In this document: piece after piece, positions 7,921 to 16,550 of the stretch
Position numbering within the stretch: the stretch's first letter is position 1
Layout: every line of letters begins with the position of its first letter
From: an uncultured Oscillibacter sp.
GTDB lineage: Bacteria > Bacillota > Clostridia > Oscillospirales > Oscillospiraceae
Assembly: GCA_947382875.1 (NCBI GenBank)
Contig: CANDBG010000016.1
Coordinates: 1 to 48,130, forward strand
DNA length: 48,130 nucleotides
Direction: 5' to 3'
Notes under the pieces: generated by a model
The model's input: the letters and a program-made list of their open reading frames with translations, nothing else
Told to the model about the DNA's origin: nothing
Database searches by the model: none
Translations under genes and position numbers: made by a program

Positions 7921-7949
7921 TTGCATTTAGAAAAAATTTATAGTACAAT
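7921..7949 (+). promoter_or_regulatory. Predicted iorA promoter
   Basis: TTGCAT (7921-7926) and TACAAT (7944-7949) are separated by 17 bases, 85 bases upstream of iorA. Back-to-back arrangement with the buk promoter makes joint control of both operons likely. Confidence 0.65.
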
Positions 7950-8033
7950 GAATTCCAGTGAGAAATCTTTCAACAATCCAACACCATTTTTGTACAAATC
8001 GCCTAAATACGCTGTAAAAGAGGAGATCAGACG

Positions 8034-9806
8034 ATGAAGAAAGTCATGCTTGGCAATGAGGCCATTGCCAGAGGCGCCTATGAGGCCGGATGCCTTATAG
8101 CCGCAGCCTATCCCGGTACTCCCAGCACCGAAATCCTGCAAAACCTCAGCAAGTATCCGGAAGTTCAGTCAGAATGGTCCGTGAACGAAAAGGTTGCGGC
8201 GGAAGTCGCTATCGGCGCGTCCATGGCGGGCGCACGGGCCATGGCCGCAATGAAGCACTTTGGCATGAACGTGGCCTCTGACGCCGTATTTCCTTCTGTT
8301 TACGAGGGCGTCACCGGTGCGCTGGTGTACATCTGCGCGGATGACCCCGGTATGAACAGCTCCGGTACCGAGCCGGACAGCCGCAACTTTGCGCCCCATA
8401 TGAAAATGCCCATGCTGGAACCTGCCGACAGTCAGGAGTGCAAGGATTACACCGCTCTGGCCTTTGAGCTTTCTGAGCAGTTCGATACCCCGGTCATGGT
8501 TCGTACGACCACCCGCGTCAACCATGGAAGCAGCGTCGTGGAGCTGGGTGAGCGGAAGGAAGTTCCCGTCCGCCGCTACGAGCGGAACATTATGAAAAAC
8601 ACCAACATCCCCGCCATGGCCCGAAACAAGCACAAGACCGTAGAAGAACGGATTTTGAAGCTGCGGGAGTTCTCCAACCAGACCGAGCTGAACCGTGAGG
8701 AATTCCACACCGACGAACTGGGCGTGATCTGCAACGGCATTTCTTATCAGTATGCAAAAGAGGTCTTTGGCGACCGGGCCTCTTACTTGAAAATCGGTTT
8801 TTCCTATCCCCTGCCGGACCAGAAGCTCAAGGACTTCGCCGCCAAGGTAAAAAAGGTTTACGTCATTGAGGAGCTGGACCCCTACATGGAGGAGCATTGC
8901 AAGGCCCTGGGCATTGCCTGCACCGGTAAGGAGCGCCTGCCGCTGTGGCTGGAATATTCCGCGAACATCATCCGCAAGGGCTTCGGGCTTCCCACAATAG
9001 ACGCCGCATACCATATGGATATAGACGCGCCGGTTCGTCCGGCCAGCTTCTGCGCCGGCTGTCCCCACCGCGGCATTTACCACGAGGTCAGCAAGTACGG
9101 CAGCAAGATTGTCGCCACCGGTGATATTGGCTGCTATGCGCTGAACATTCACCCGCCGTTCAGTGTGACACACACCATGATTGACATGGGCGGCAGCATT
9201 ACCGCCGGAATTGGCTTCGAAAAGGCGGAGCGCGTTGCAAAACGCGATTTCAAGGTGTTTTCCTTTATCGGAGATTCCACCTTCTTCCATTCCGGCATCA
9301 CCGGTTTGGTGAATGCGGTTTATAACGGCGCGAAAACCAGCATTTTCATTCTGGACAACAGCACCACCGGCATGACCGGACATCAGGACAACCCTGTTAC
9401 CGGCGTAACGCTGATGAAGGAAGTCACCACCGCTGTCAGCATCCGGAAAGTCGTGGAGGGCTGCGGCGTGAAGCCGGAGAACATTCGGGTCGTGGACCCC
9501 TACGACCTGGAAGCAACCCGGAAGGCGGTCAAAGAGGCGTATGAGTCCGAGGAGCTGTTTGTGACCATTGTGCAGCAGCCCTGCGCGCTGCTCAAGCCGG
9601 TGATTGCCGCCCGGAAAGGCCAGTACTGCAGGGTAAATGCCGACAAGTGCCGGGACTGCAGGGCGTGCATCAACAAAACAGCTTGTCCTGCGCTGATGGC
9701 GGCGGACGGCAAGGTATCCATTTCCGCCGAGGACTGCAACGGCTGCACGATCTGTCAACAGATCTGCCCGTTCGATGCGATTGAAAAGGTTGGTGAAACG
9801 AAATGA
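8034..9806 (+). CDS. iorA: Indolepyruvate ferredoxin oxidoreductase, alpha subunit
   Basis: This 590-residue subunit would oxidatively decarboxylate aryl pyruvates (from Trp, Phe, Tyr) to aryl-acyl-CoA, reducing ferredoxin. The N-terminus has the pyrimidine-binding domain with AAYPGTPSTEI. The CAGCPHRGIYH motif and the TPP pocket (GDIGCYALN, then GDSTFFHSGITGLVNAVYN and DNSTTGMTGHQ) are typical. The C-terminus has two ferredoxin-type clusters, CRDCRACINKTAC and CNGCTICQQIC, carrying two Fe4S4 centres. The start has GAGGAG upstream. It overlaps iorB by four bases. Acyl-CoA made here could feed ptb-buk. Confidence 0.95.
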   Translation: MKKVMLGNEAIARGAYEAGCLIAAAYPGTPSTEILQNLSKYPEVQSEWSVNEKVAAEVAIGASMAGARAMAAMKHFGMNVASDAVFPSVYEGVTGALVYICADDPGMNSSGTEPDSRNFAPHMKMPMLEPADSQECKDYTALAFELSEQFDTPVMVRTTTRVNHGSSVVELGERKEVPVRRYERNIMKNTNIPAMARNKHKTVEERILKLREFSNQTELNREEFHTDELGVICNGISYQYAKEVFGDRASYLKIGFSYPLPDQKLKDFAAKVKKVYVIEELDPYMEEHCKALGIACTGKERLPLWLEYSANIIRKGFGLPTIDAAYHMDIDAPVRPASFCAGCPHRGIYHEVSKYGSKIVATGDIGCYALNIHPPFSVTHTMIDMGGSITAGIGFEKAERVAKRDFKVFSFIGDSTFFHSGITGLVNAVYNGAKTSIFILDNSTTGMTGHQDNPVTGVTLMKEVTTAVSIRKVVEGCGVKPENIRVVDPYDLEATRKAVKEAYESEELFVTIVQQPCALLKPVIAARKGQYCRVNADKCRDCRACINKTACPALMAADGKVSISAEDCNGCTICQQICPFDAIEKVGETK

Positions 9807-10384
9807 GCGAATTGAAAGCGATTGCAATTGTCGGCGTAGGCGGGCAGGGTACGGTTCTGACCTCCGACATTTTGATTGAGGGCCTGGTGGATCTGGGTTA
9901 TCAGGTGAAGAAAACGGAACAGCATGGCTTATCCCAGCGGGGCGGTTCGGTGAACTGCTTCGTCAAGTACGGCGATCCCGTATATGCGCCCCTGGTGGTG
10001 GAGGGCGAGGCCGATGTGGTTCTGGCCTTTGAGAAAATCGAGGCGCTGCGCTGGCTGAAACTGCTGAAAAAGGGCGGCACCCTGATTGCAAACGATCATG
10101 AAATCCTTCCGATTCCCGTCAAGATGGGCAAAGCCGAATATCCCTCGGACGCCCTGGAAAAGCTGGCGGAAACCGTAGAGCATATGTACATCCTGAAGGC
10201 CACGGAGGAGGCCCGGAAGCTGGGCGCCGCCAAAGTCACCAGCATTATCCTGCTTGGCGCACTGGTCCGGGCGCTGGGACTGGAAGATTATGACTGGAAA
10301 TCCATTATTCGCCGGAAGGTTCCGGAAAAGCTGGCGGAGATGAACTTGAAAGCCTATGAAATCGGACGGAATCTGATGGCCTGA
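9803..10384 (+). CDS. iorB: Indolepyruvate ferredoxin oxidoreductase, beta subunit
   Basis: The 193-residue product is the gamma-domain subunit of the 2-oxoacid:ferredoxin oxidoreductase family. It has the opening AIVGVGGQGTVLTSDIL loop and the HGLSQRGGSVNCFVKYGD motif common to IorB and other gamma subunits. The ATG overlaps the iorA stop (ATGA), which supports a coupled, equimolar complex. It ends at a strong terminator, so iorAB forms a two-gene operon. Confidence 0.95.
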   Translation: MSELKAIAIVGVGGQGTVLTSDILIEGLVDLGYQVKKTEQHGLSQRGGSVNCFVKYGDPVYAPLVVEGEADVVLAFEKIEALRWLKLLKKGGTLIANDHEILPIPVKMGKAEYPSDALEKLAETVEHMYILKATEEARKLGAAKVTSIILLGALVRALGLEDYDWKSIIRRKVPEKLAEMNLKAYEIGRNLMA

Positions 10385-10394
10385 ATTCCTGATT

Positions 10395-10445
10395 CCGGCA
10401 CAATGCGGCATCTGATTTTCCCGCCGCATTGTGCCGGTTTTCTTT
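10395..10445 (+). terminator. Rho-independent terminator after iorB
   Basis: CCGGCACAATGCGGC (10395-10409) pairs perfectly over 15 bp with 10423-10437 around a 13-nt loop, followed by TTTTCTTT. A 12-base copy of the right arm recurs at 10522-10533. Confidence 0.9.
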
Positions 10446-10472
10446 GCCGGAAAATATGATATGCAGATTCAG

Positions 10473-10502
10473 TTGCTTTTGTCATATGCTTTATGATATA
10501 AT
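10473..10502 (+). promoter_or_regulatory. Predicted promoter of the PAS regulator
   Basis: TTGCTT (10473-10478) and consensus TATAAT (10497-10502) are separated by 18 bases, about 49 bases ahead of the start codon. Confidence 0.65.
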
Positions 10503-10550
10503 CTGATGAAATAAACAGCAGGCATTGTGCCGGAAAACAGGAGGGCAGTT

Positions 10551-11201
10551 ATGGAAGATCATTTGCAGATTTTGATTAAAGTGGCCGAGGCCATCGCCAT
10601 GGCAAACGGTTCCACGTGTGAGACAGTGGTACACGACAAGGATTTGAAAATCGTGTATATCGCAAATGGAGAGCTTTCCGGGCGGAGTGTGGGTCATGTG
10701 ATGGATGAAAGCGTATTCCGTTATCTCTTTGATTGGTCCAAACGCTCCAACGGCATTGTCATCCGTCTGACGCGGAAGGAAAACGGCGAGCTGGCAAAAG
10801 CAACCACGGTTTTTTCCTACGACTCCGAGGGAAACTATGCGGGAATGCTTTGCTTTACCCAGGATTTATCGGCCATCAACCAGGCCCGCAACCTGCTGGA
10901 TTCCATCATGAACACGCAGCCCTTCGACACCATCGGGGAAAACACCAACATTACCATTACAGATTATGCGCATATGGTAATTGCAGATATTATCAAGGAG
11001 GTTGGAAAGCCCTCCACACTGGGAACGAAGGAAATCAACTTCCGGATTCTCCGGAAACTGGAGGAAAAGGGTGTGTTTGCCTTGAAGGATGCAGTTCCGC
11101 AGGTGTGCGAGATGCTGAACATCTCCCAGGCGACCCTGTATAACTATCTGCGGGAAATCCGGGTGCATAGTTCCCTGCGGCCTTTGGCAAAAATCCGGTA
11201 A
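10551..11201 (+). CDS. YheO-like PAS and HTH transcriptional regulator (216 aa)
   Basis: Residues 1-115 match the YheO-like PAS domain (VHDKDLKIVYIANGELSGRS; RLTRKENGELAKATTVFSYD). The C-terminal 60 residues are the YheO-type helix-turn-helix, with EINFRILRKLEEKGVFALKDA and ISQATLYNYLREI. Members of this group regulate amino-acid catabolic genes, for example D-amino-acid use by DauR. The ATG has AGGAGG six bases upstream; an in-frame upstream start lies in the leader and was rejected. It lies between iorAB and the aminotransferase operon and is flanked by terminators. Control of one or both is likely but inferred. Confidence 0.85.
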   Translation: MEDHLQILIKVAEAIAMANGSTCETVVHDKDLKIVYIANGELSGRSVGHVMDESVFRYLFDWSKRSNGIVIRLTRKENGELAKATTVFSYDSEGNYAGMLCFTQDLSAINQARNLLDSIMNTQPFDTIGENTNITITDYAHMVIADIIKEVGKPSTLGTKEINFRILRKLEEKGVFALKDAVPQVCEMLNISQATLYNYLREIRVHSSLRPLAKIR

Positions 11202-11225
11202 GGGCGTTTTGCCGGAATCATCAAG

Positions 11226-11272
11226 AGCGGTTTTTGGAAGCATCGCGAAGGGGCTTCCAAAAGCCGCTTTTT
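11226..11272 (+). terminator. Rho-independent terminator after the PAS regulator
   Basis: A 16-bp stem with one G-U pair joins 11226-11241 to 11253-11268, followed by a T-rich tail. It insulates the next operon, so the aminotransferase gene needs its own promoter. Confidence 0.85.
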
Positions 11273-11347
11273 CTATGGCTGTTTTGGCTAAAACAGAGGG
11301 TGTTTTTTGTTCATGCTTATAAAATTACGATAAATTAAGAAAAAGTA

Positions 11348-11376
11348 TAGACAAATATTATAATAAATAGTACACT
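11348..11376 (+). promoter_or_regulatory. Predicted promoter of the aminotransferase operon
   Basis: TAGACA (11348-11353) and TACACT (11371-11376) have a 17-base spacer in an A/T-rich stretch, 70 bases before the aminotransferase start. Confidence 0.6.
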
Positions 11377-11446
11377 GTAATTGTTGGAAGATTTCAATAG
11401 CACGTCCCGCCGCATGAAAAAATATGATGTAGAGTGAGGAGAGACT

Positions 11447-12634
11447 ATGCACGATTATGAACCTGGAAAAATGAAGCGGATTCCGTTTACTGGCATCCGC
11501 CGCATGATGGAAAAAGCCAACAAGCTGGCCGCCGAGGGCCGGAAGGTCATCCATTTTGAAATGGGACAGCCCGACTTTGATACCCCCGCCAACATCAAGG
11601 AGGCCGCCAAACGGGCGCTGGATCAGGGGCTGACCTCCTACACATCGAATTACGGTATCCCTGTTCTGCGCAGCGCCATTGCAGATAAGCTCCAGCGTAT
11701 GAACGGCCTGACCGTTGACCCGAACAGCGAACTGATGGTAACAAACGGCGGCGAGGAAGCCGTTGCGGCCGCAATTCTGGCCCTGCTGGAAAAGGGTGAC
11801 GAAGTGCTGGTGCCGGACCCTGGTTATATCCCGTATTCCAGCCTCATCAAGTTGACGGAAGCCATCCCCGTACCGGTTCCGCTGAATGAAAAGGATAATT
11901 TCTGTTTTGACTTCGAGGCCCTGAAAGCGTTGGTATCTCCGAAAACCAGGCTGTTGATTCTCTGTTCTCCCGGGAACCCGACCGGTACCATGATGAATCG
12001 TGAACAGCTGGAACGTCTGGCGGCCTTTTGCAAAGAGCATGACCTGCTGGTTTTGTCCGACGAAGCCTACGAGCAGGTGCTGTACGACGGGAATCCGCAC
12101 ATTTCGATCGCCTCCCTGCCCGGGATGAAAGAACGCACCATTACGGTGCAGTCCTTTTCCAAAACCTACTCCATGTGCGGCTGGCGCGTGGGCTATCTGG
12201 CGGCCCCGCCGGAGCTGATGCGCATTCTGATCCGTGCGCACCAAACCATTACCATGTGCGCCTGTTCGTTTGCCCAGGCGGGCGCGGCGGAGGCGCTGAC
12301 CGGTCCCCAGGATTCCCTGCACACCATGCTTGCGGAATTTGACCGCCGCCGTCTCCTGGTTTACCAGGGCCTTCTGGATGCGGGCCTGCCCTGCCGGATG
12401 CCCCAGGCCGCCTTTTACCTGTTCCCGGATATCCGTGAATTCGGCATGAGCAGCGTGGAGTTTGCGGATCTGCTGTTGGACAAGTACGGCGTTGCAACAG
12501 TGGGCGGAGCCGAATTCGGCGCGTCCGGCGAGGGACACCTGCGGATTTCCTACGCAACGTCGTATGAAGATTGTCAGGAGGGCGTCCAAAGAATCCGGCA
12601 ATGTGTGGAAGACCTGCGCAGCGGAAAGGCGTAG
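11447..12634 (+). CDS. PLP-dependent class I/II aminotransferase (395 aa)
   Basis: The protein has fold-type I aminotransferase architecture. It shows MGQPDFDTPANIKEAAK near the N-terminus, the GNPTGTMMN segment, LSDEAYEQVLYDG, and SFSKTYSMCGWRVGY, where K239 is the Schiff-base lysine for PLP. The family converts an amino acid and a 2-oxo acid. The substrate cannot be read from sequence; aspartate- or aromatic-type are the nearest groups. First gene of the rightward operon to the aldolase at 17308, and close to iorAB, so it could supply 2-oxo acids. Confidence 0.92.
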   Translation: MHDYEPGKMKRIPFTGIRRMMEKANKLAAEGRKVIHFEMGQPDFDTPANIKEAAKRALDQGLTSYTSNYGIPVLRSAIADKLQRMNGLTVDPNSELMVTNGGEEAVAAAILALLEKGDEVLVPDPGYIPYSSLIKLTEAIPVPVPLNEKDNFCFDFEALKALVSPKTRLLILCSPGNPTGTMMNREQLERLAAFCKEHDLLVLSDEAYEQVLYDGNPHISIASLPGMKERTITVQSFSKTYSMCGWRVGYLAAPPELMRILIRAHQTITMCACSFAQAGAAEALTGPQDSLHTMLAEFDRRRLLVYQGLLDAGLPCRMPQAAFYLFPDIREFGMSSVEFADLLLDKYGVATVGGAEFGASGEGHLRISYATSYEDCQEGVQRIRQCVEDLRSGKA

Positions 12635-12695
12635 TGGACGCTGAAAATCCAGTACCTATTCACTTTGACTTATTGAGATTAAGAGAGGGATTATC

Positions 12696-14096
12696 ATGAA
12701 TGAAAACCATGAAGTAAAAACCCCCAGCCTTTGGCAGGCATTACTCGTTCTGGTCTGCGTCATCGCCGGACTGGTTGCGGCTATCCGCAGCGGCGTCGGC
12801 ATTCAAATCGGATTGGCTATCGGCGGATGTATTGCAATTTGCGCTTCCTTGCTCTTTCATGTCAAGTGGGATATCATCTATCAGAACATTACCCGCGTTG
12901 TCGGATCTTCCGCCAGCACGCTCCTGATTTTGCTGAGCGTCGGCATGATGGTTGGCGTATGGATTATCGGCGGAACCGTGCCGTCCCTGCTTTACTACGG
13001 CCTGAAGCTCTGCTCCCCCACGATTATCGTCCCGCTGACCTTTATCCTTTGCGCCGTTACCTCGCTCTTTACCGGCAGTTCCTTTGGCTCCATTGCCACT
13101 ATGGGTCTGGCGCTGTTTGGCGTCGGCACCAGCATGGGAATTTCCGGCGCGCTCATGGCCGGCGCGGTCTGTTCCGGCGCATTCTTTGGCGATAAGATGT
13201 CCCCGCTGTCCGACACTACCAATGTTGCGGCGGATATGTCCGGGACAAACCTGTATTCTCATATTGGCTCTATGTTATATACAACGCTTCCGGCCGTGGT
13301 GATCTGCCTGGTTTTGTACAGCGTGCTGGGCGCCCGCGCCGCCGCTGCAAATGCAGACTTGAGCAATATTCAAGGCATGATGGAAACCCTGGAGGCCAAT
13401 TTTAATATCAGCATTTTAGCCCTGCTGCCGGCTTTGCTGGTACTGGTGGTTTCCGCGCTGCGCGTCCCGGCGGTGCCCGCGATGCTGGGCTGTACGGCGG
13501 TCAGCTGTGTTTTCGCTATGCTCCTGCAGGGCGCAAATCTGAGCACAGTTTTGAGTGCGGCCATGAACGGCTTTAGCTCCGATACCGGCAATGCGTTGGT
13601 AGACAAAATTCTTTCCCGCGGCGGTATGTCCTCCATGTATGGCACGATTGCCATTATTATCCTGTCCAGCACGATGGGCGCGGCTTTGGAAAGCAGCGGC
13701 ATCATCACTGCTCTGATGGAGGACGGCCTCTTGAAGCACATCCACAAGCCCCGCGGACTCATTCTTTCCACGATGGTGTATTGTTACACGCTGCTGTTTA
13801 TCTCCGGCCATCAGGTTATGCCGATCATCCTTGGCGGGCGTACGTTCCGTCCGGCTTATGACAAGATGGGCATTCAATCCCGCGTCCTGTCCCGCACCTT
13901 GGAAGACACCTGCACCATTGGCGCTCCGATGGTTCCATGGGGGACCTCGGCGGCTTATATGGGTTCTGTCCTTGGAATTGGGATTTCTTACATTCCCTAC
14001 GCATTCCTGAGCTACATTGTTCCGATTGTCGCCATTGTCTACGCCTTCACCGGCTGGAACATCTGGAAAACCGAAACGGCGGATTCGGTGAAATAA
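12696..14096 (+). CDS. NhaC-family Na+/H+ antiporter-type permease
   Basis: The 466-residue protein has about twelve hydrophobic segments and NhaC-family features: TSLFTGSSFGSIATMGLALFG, a GAFFGDKMSPLSDTTNVAA block, and a late TCTIGAPMVPWGTSAAYMG motif. NhaC relatives exchange Na+ with H+, and some take up organic anions. Located inside a catabolic operon between an aminotransferase and a PreA-like enzyme, it more likely imports or exports a pathway compound than serves only pH balance; this is inference. It starts 61 bases after the aminotransferase, with GAGAGG upstream. Confidence 0.9.
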   Translation: MNENHEVKTPSLWQALLVLVCVIAGLVAAIRSGVGIQIGLAIGGCIAICASLLFHVKWDIIYQNITRVVGSSASTLLILLSVGMMVGVWIIGGTVPSLLYYGLKLCSPTIIVPLTFILCAVTSLFTGSSFGSIATMGLALFGVGTSMGISGALMAGAVCSGAFFGDKMSPLSDTTNVAADMSGTNLYSHIGSMLYTTLPAVVICLVLYSVLGARAAAANADLSNIQGMMETLEANFNISILALLPALLVLVVSALRVPAVPAMLGCTAVSCVFAMLLQGANLSTVLSAAMNGFSSDTGNALVDKILSRGGMSSMYGTIAIIILSSTMGAALESSGIITALMEDGLLKHIHKPRGLILSTMVYCYTLLFISGHQVMPIILGGRTFRPAYDKMGIQSRVLSRTLEDTCTIGAPMVPWGTSAAYMGSVLGIGISYIPYAFLSYIVPIVAIVYAFTGWNIWKTETADSVK

Positions 14097-14109
14097 GCGG
14101 AGGCGGCCT

Positions 14110-15318
14110 ATGAAAGATTTGGAAATATCTGCCTTGGGCCTTTCGTTCAGGAATCCGATCATTGCCGCTTCCACGGATATTGCGCGTTCTGTGGAACAGT
14201 TCGAAGCGTTTGCAAAAAGCGGCGCAGGGGCCATCATTACAAAGTCCGTGACGGATGCGGCCGCGCTCCAGGACGACAACATTTCCCGTATTCACGTGAC
14301 GGACATGGCGCAGAACCCGGCGAGAGGCGAGGTGCCGGAATCGTACATTCTGTTTTCCCGGGGCGGTTCTATGCTGGGAATGGAGGCTTTTGAGCCAAAA
14401 GCCGTGGAAATGCTGCGGATTGCGAAACAGTACAATACGGTTGCGATCGCGAGCATTGCCGCCGGACCGGTGGAAAATTGGGTGCGGTTTGCAAAACGCC
14501 TGGAGGACTTGGGGTTCCCCGCCCTGGAATTGAACTTCGGCAATCCCCACGGCGAAGCCTCCGCCAGTAAGCTGGGATTTTTGATTGGACAGTCTCCGGA
14601 GCTGTCGGCGGAGATTTTGAAAGCGGTTCAGGGCGCGGTAAAAATTCCTGTGATTGTAAAAATGACGCCGCAGCTGTCCGATGTGACCGGGACCGCGCAG
14701 CATCTGGAAGCGTGCGGGGCCAAAGCCGTTACCGTCATGCACCGCTTTCAGGGACTGATGGTCGACCCGGAAACGGATGCGCCAATTCTGGGCGGCTGGG
14801 CGGCCATTGGCGGCTCTTGGATGAAGCCGGTTGCTTTGGCGAATATTGCACGGATTTACCGCGGAACCAATCTGACGGTTTTCGGCGGCAATGGGGCCAA
14901 CACCGCAAGAGATGTATATGAATATATGTGCTGCGGCGCAAGCCTTGTGGAAATCGGATCGGCATTCATGCTCCGCGGCCCGGCGTACGCAAAGCGTGTG
15001 GTGGAGGAATTTTACGGTCTTTTGGAGAAAAAGGGCGTCCGCCGCTGTGAAGAGATCGTCGGAAAGACCGCCAGCCAGATTGTTGCCTATCAGAACCTTT
15101 CCGCGCTGCCGAAGCGAAAGGCTGTCTATGATTTGCAAAAATGCAAGGACTGTGCGGGAAAGCCCTGTGTGGAAACCTGTTATTTTGGTGCGCTTCATGT
15201 GAAAGATGGCATACTCAGCCGCGATGAAACAAAATGCAGCGGGTGCAGTCTTTGTCAGACTCGCTGCGGCAAAGATGCGATTGCCATGCAAATTTTGAGA
15301 GAGGATGGTATTTCATGA
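14110..15318 (+). CDS. PreA-like dihydroorotate/dihydropyrimidine dehydrogenase relative with ferredoxin tail (402 aa)
   Basis: Residues 1-310 form an FMN TIM barrel of the DHODH/PreA type: NPIIAAST, a LELNFGNPHG loop at about 139-149, GQSPELSAEIL, VIVKMTPQLSD, and VFGGNGANTA. The C-terminal tail has two clusters, CKDCAGKPCVETC and CSGCSLCQTRC. In dihydropyrimidine dehydrogenase the LACGQDPEL loop carries the catalytic Cys; here the matching position is Ile159 (LIGQSPEL). So pyrimidine reduction by the known mechanism is unlikely. No PreT-like NAD subunit is nearby, so ferredoxin is the likely electron source. The stop overlaps the next start (ATGA). Confidence 0.85.
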   Translation: MKDLEISALGLSFRNPIIAASTDIARSVEQFEAFAKSGAGAIITKSVTDAAALQDDNISRIHVTDMAQNPARGEVPESYILFSRGGSMLGMEAFEPKAVEMLRIAKQYNTVAIASIAAGPVENWVRFAKRLEDLGFPALELNFGNPHGEASASKLGFLIGQSPELSAEILKAVQGAVKIPVIVKMTPQLSDVTGTAQHLEACGAKAVTVMHRFQGLMVDPETDAPILGGWAAIGGSWMKPVALANIARIYRGTNLTVFGGNGANTARDVYEYMCCGASLVEIGSAFMLRGPAYAKRVVEEFYGLLEKKGVRRCEEIVGKTASQIVAYQNLSALPKRKAVYDLQKCKDCAGKPCVETCYFGALHVKDGILSRDETKCSGCSLCQTRCGKDAIAMQILREDGIS

Positions 15319-16187
15319 GAAAAATTGACCTGCACGTTCACGCCGGACCTTCCGTGATGCCCCGTGCGGTGGATGCAGCGGAGATGCTGCTGGAAGCGGA
15401 AAAGAACGAGTATGGGGCCATTGTGATTAAAGATCACTATTTCCCGACGATGATGTCCGCGGATCAGGTGGAAAAGCATATCGGCAGCGGAAACTGCCGG
15501 GTATTTGGCGGAATTGCGCTGAACAACTCGGTCGGAGGCATTAACTTGAAGGCGGTGGACGCCGCGTGTGCCCTGGGCGCAAAATTTGTATGGATGCCAA
15601 CGGTATCCGCCCTCCGGCACAAGGAAATGCATTCCGGCAAAGGTTTGGCGTTTCCAAGCAGTCAGGGGATGAAGGTAGCGGAAAAAACGATTTATTATCT
15701 GGATGGAAATGGAAATCTTCTGCCGGAAGTGATGGAAGTGCTGGACTATCTGGCGAGCCGTCCGGAGGTGATTTTGGCTACGGGACATGGAAGCCGAAAC
15801 GAAATCGATACGCTCATTCATGCCGCAGCGGAAAAGGGAATCCAGCGAATTCTTGTAAACCATCCGCATTACATGATCGGCGCGTCGGTTGCGGACATGG
15901 CCGCATGGAGCCGCTTGGGAGCCTATATTGAGCTGAATGCCACAGTATTTGTACCAGATTCCCGATTCTGTACCAACGATATTCAAGAGACCAGGGAAAT
16001 CGTGGAAGCGGTGGGACTGGATAAGATTGTCGTGGATTCGGATTATGGTCAGAATAAAAACGGCAGTCCGGTCTCCGGCTTGGAAACCTTTATTGATATG
16101 CTGCAAAAGACCTGCGGCTTGAACGAAGATCAGCTGGATCAGATTTGTTACCGGAATCCTGCATGGCTTCTGGGATTGGAAGTCTGA
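15315..16187 (+). CDS. DUF6282 amidohydrolase-like metal hydrolase (290 aa)
   Basis: The product starts with a metal-binding DLHVHAGPS motif (His7 and His9), followed by IVIKDHYFP (residues about 34-42), ATGHGS, HPHYMIGAS and VDSDYGQ. These fit the amidohydrolase/PHP-like superfamily and the DUF6282 group. The chemistry would be metal-dependent hydrolysis, substrate unknown. Start ATG overlaps the PreA-like stop, so the two are translationally coupled, as are reductase and hydrolase in reductive ring degradation. This parallel is inference. The upstream in-frame open stretch lies within the previous gene and was excluded. Confidence 0.83.
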   Translation: MRKIDLHVHAGPSVMPRAVDAAEMLLEAEKNEYGAIVIKDHYFPTMMSADQVEKHIGSGNCRVFGGIALNNSVGGINLKAVDAACALGAKFVWMPTVSALRHKEMHSGKGLAFPSSQGMKVAEKTIYYLDGNGNLLPEVMEVLDYLASRPEVILATGHGSRNEIDTLIHAAAEKGIQRILVNHPHYMIGASVADMAAWSRLGAYIELNATVFVPDSRFCTNDIQETREIVEAVGLDKIVVDSDYGQNKNGSPVSGLETFIDMLQKTCGLNEDQLDQICYRNPAWLLGLEV

Positions 16188-16214
16188 GCAATGATAGAAA
16201 AGGAGTTAAAAAGT

Positions 16215-16550
16215 ATGAAATTCAACTGTGCAAATTGGGACGAACTGCCCTGGACCGAGGTACGTCCCGGCGTCCGCAGAAAGGCCTTTACCGGCGAGGG
16301 CGCGACCTTCGCCATGAATGAGCTTCAGCCTCATCACGAACCAAAGCCCCACCAGCATCCGTATGAGCAGATTGCTTACATTGCCTCCGGCGTCTGCGAT
16401 TACCATATTGAAGATCAGGTTTTCCGTCTGACCCCCGGCGGAATGCTGGTCATCCCGCCGAATCTGGTACACTACGCGGAAGTGGTTGGCGAGGAAGTGC
16501 TGGTAAACTTCGATATTTTCACGCCAAAGCGGGAGGAATATGTAAAATGA
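16215..16550 (+). CDS. Single-domain cupin protein (111 aa)
   Basis: The protein is a small beta-barrel cupin with the first motif HHEPKPHQHPYEQIAYIASG (His-x-His, Glu) and the second motif PGGMLVIPPNLVHYAE. These residues would bind one metal ion. Small cupins of this kind act as isomerases, dioxygenases or ligand-binding accessories in catabolic operons; the reaction cannot be assigned. AAGGAG at nine bases favours the ATG at 16215 over the in-frame ATG at 16191. Its stop overlaps the aldolase start (ATGA). Confidence 0.88.
   Translation: MKFNCANWDELPWTEVRPGVRRKAFTGEGATFAMNELQPHHEPKPHQHPYEQIAYIASGVCDYHIEDQVFRLTPGGMLVIPPNLVHYAEVVGEEVLVNFDIFTPKREEYVK

Noticed and set aside
8169-9827. A 552-codon open frame antisense to iorA
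   Set aside because: The opposite strand carries all IorA motifs, including both Fe-S clusters; this frame shows none.
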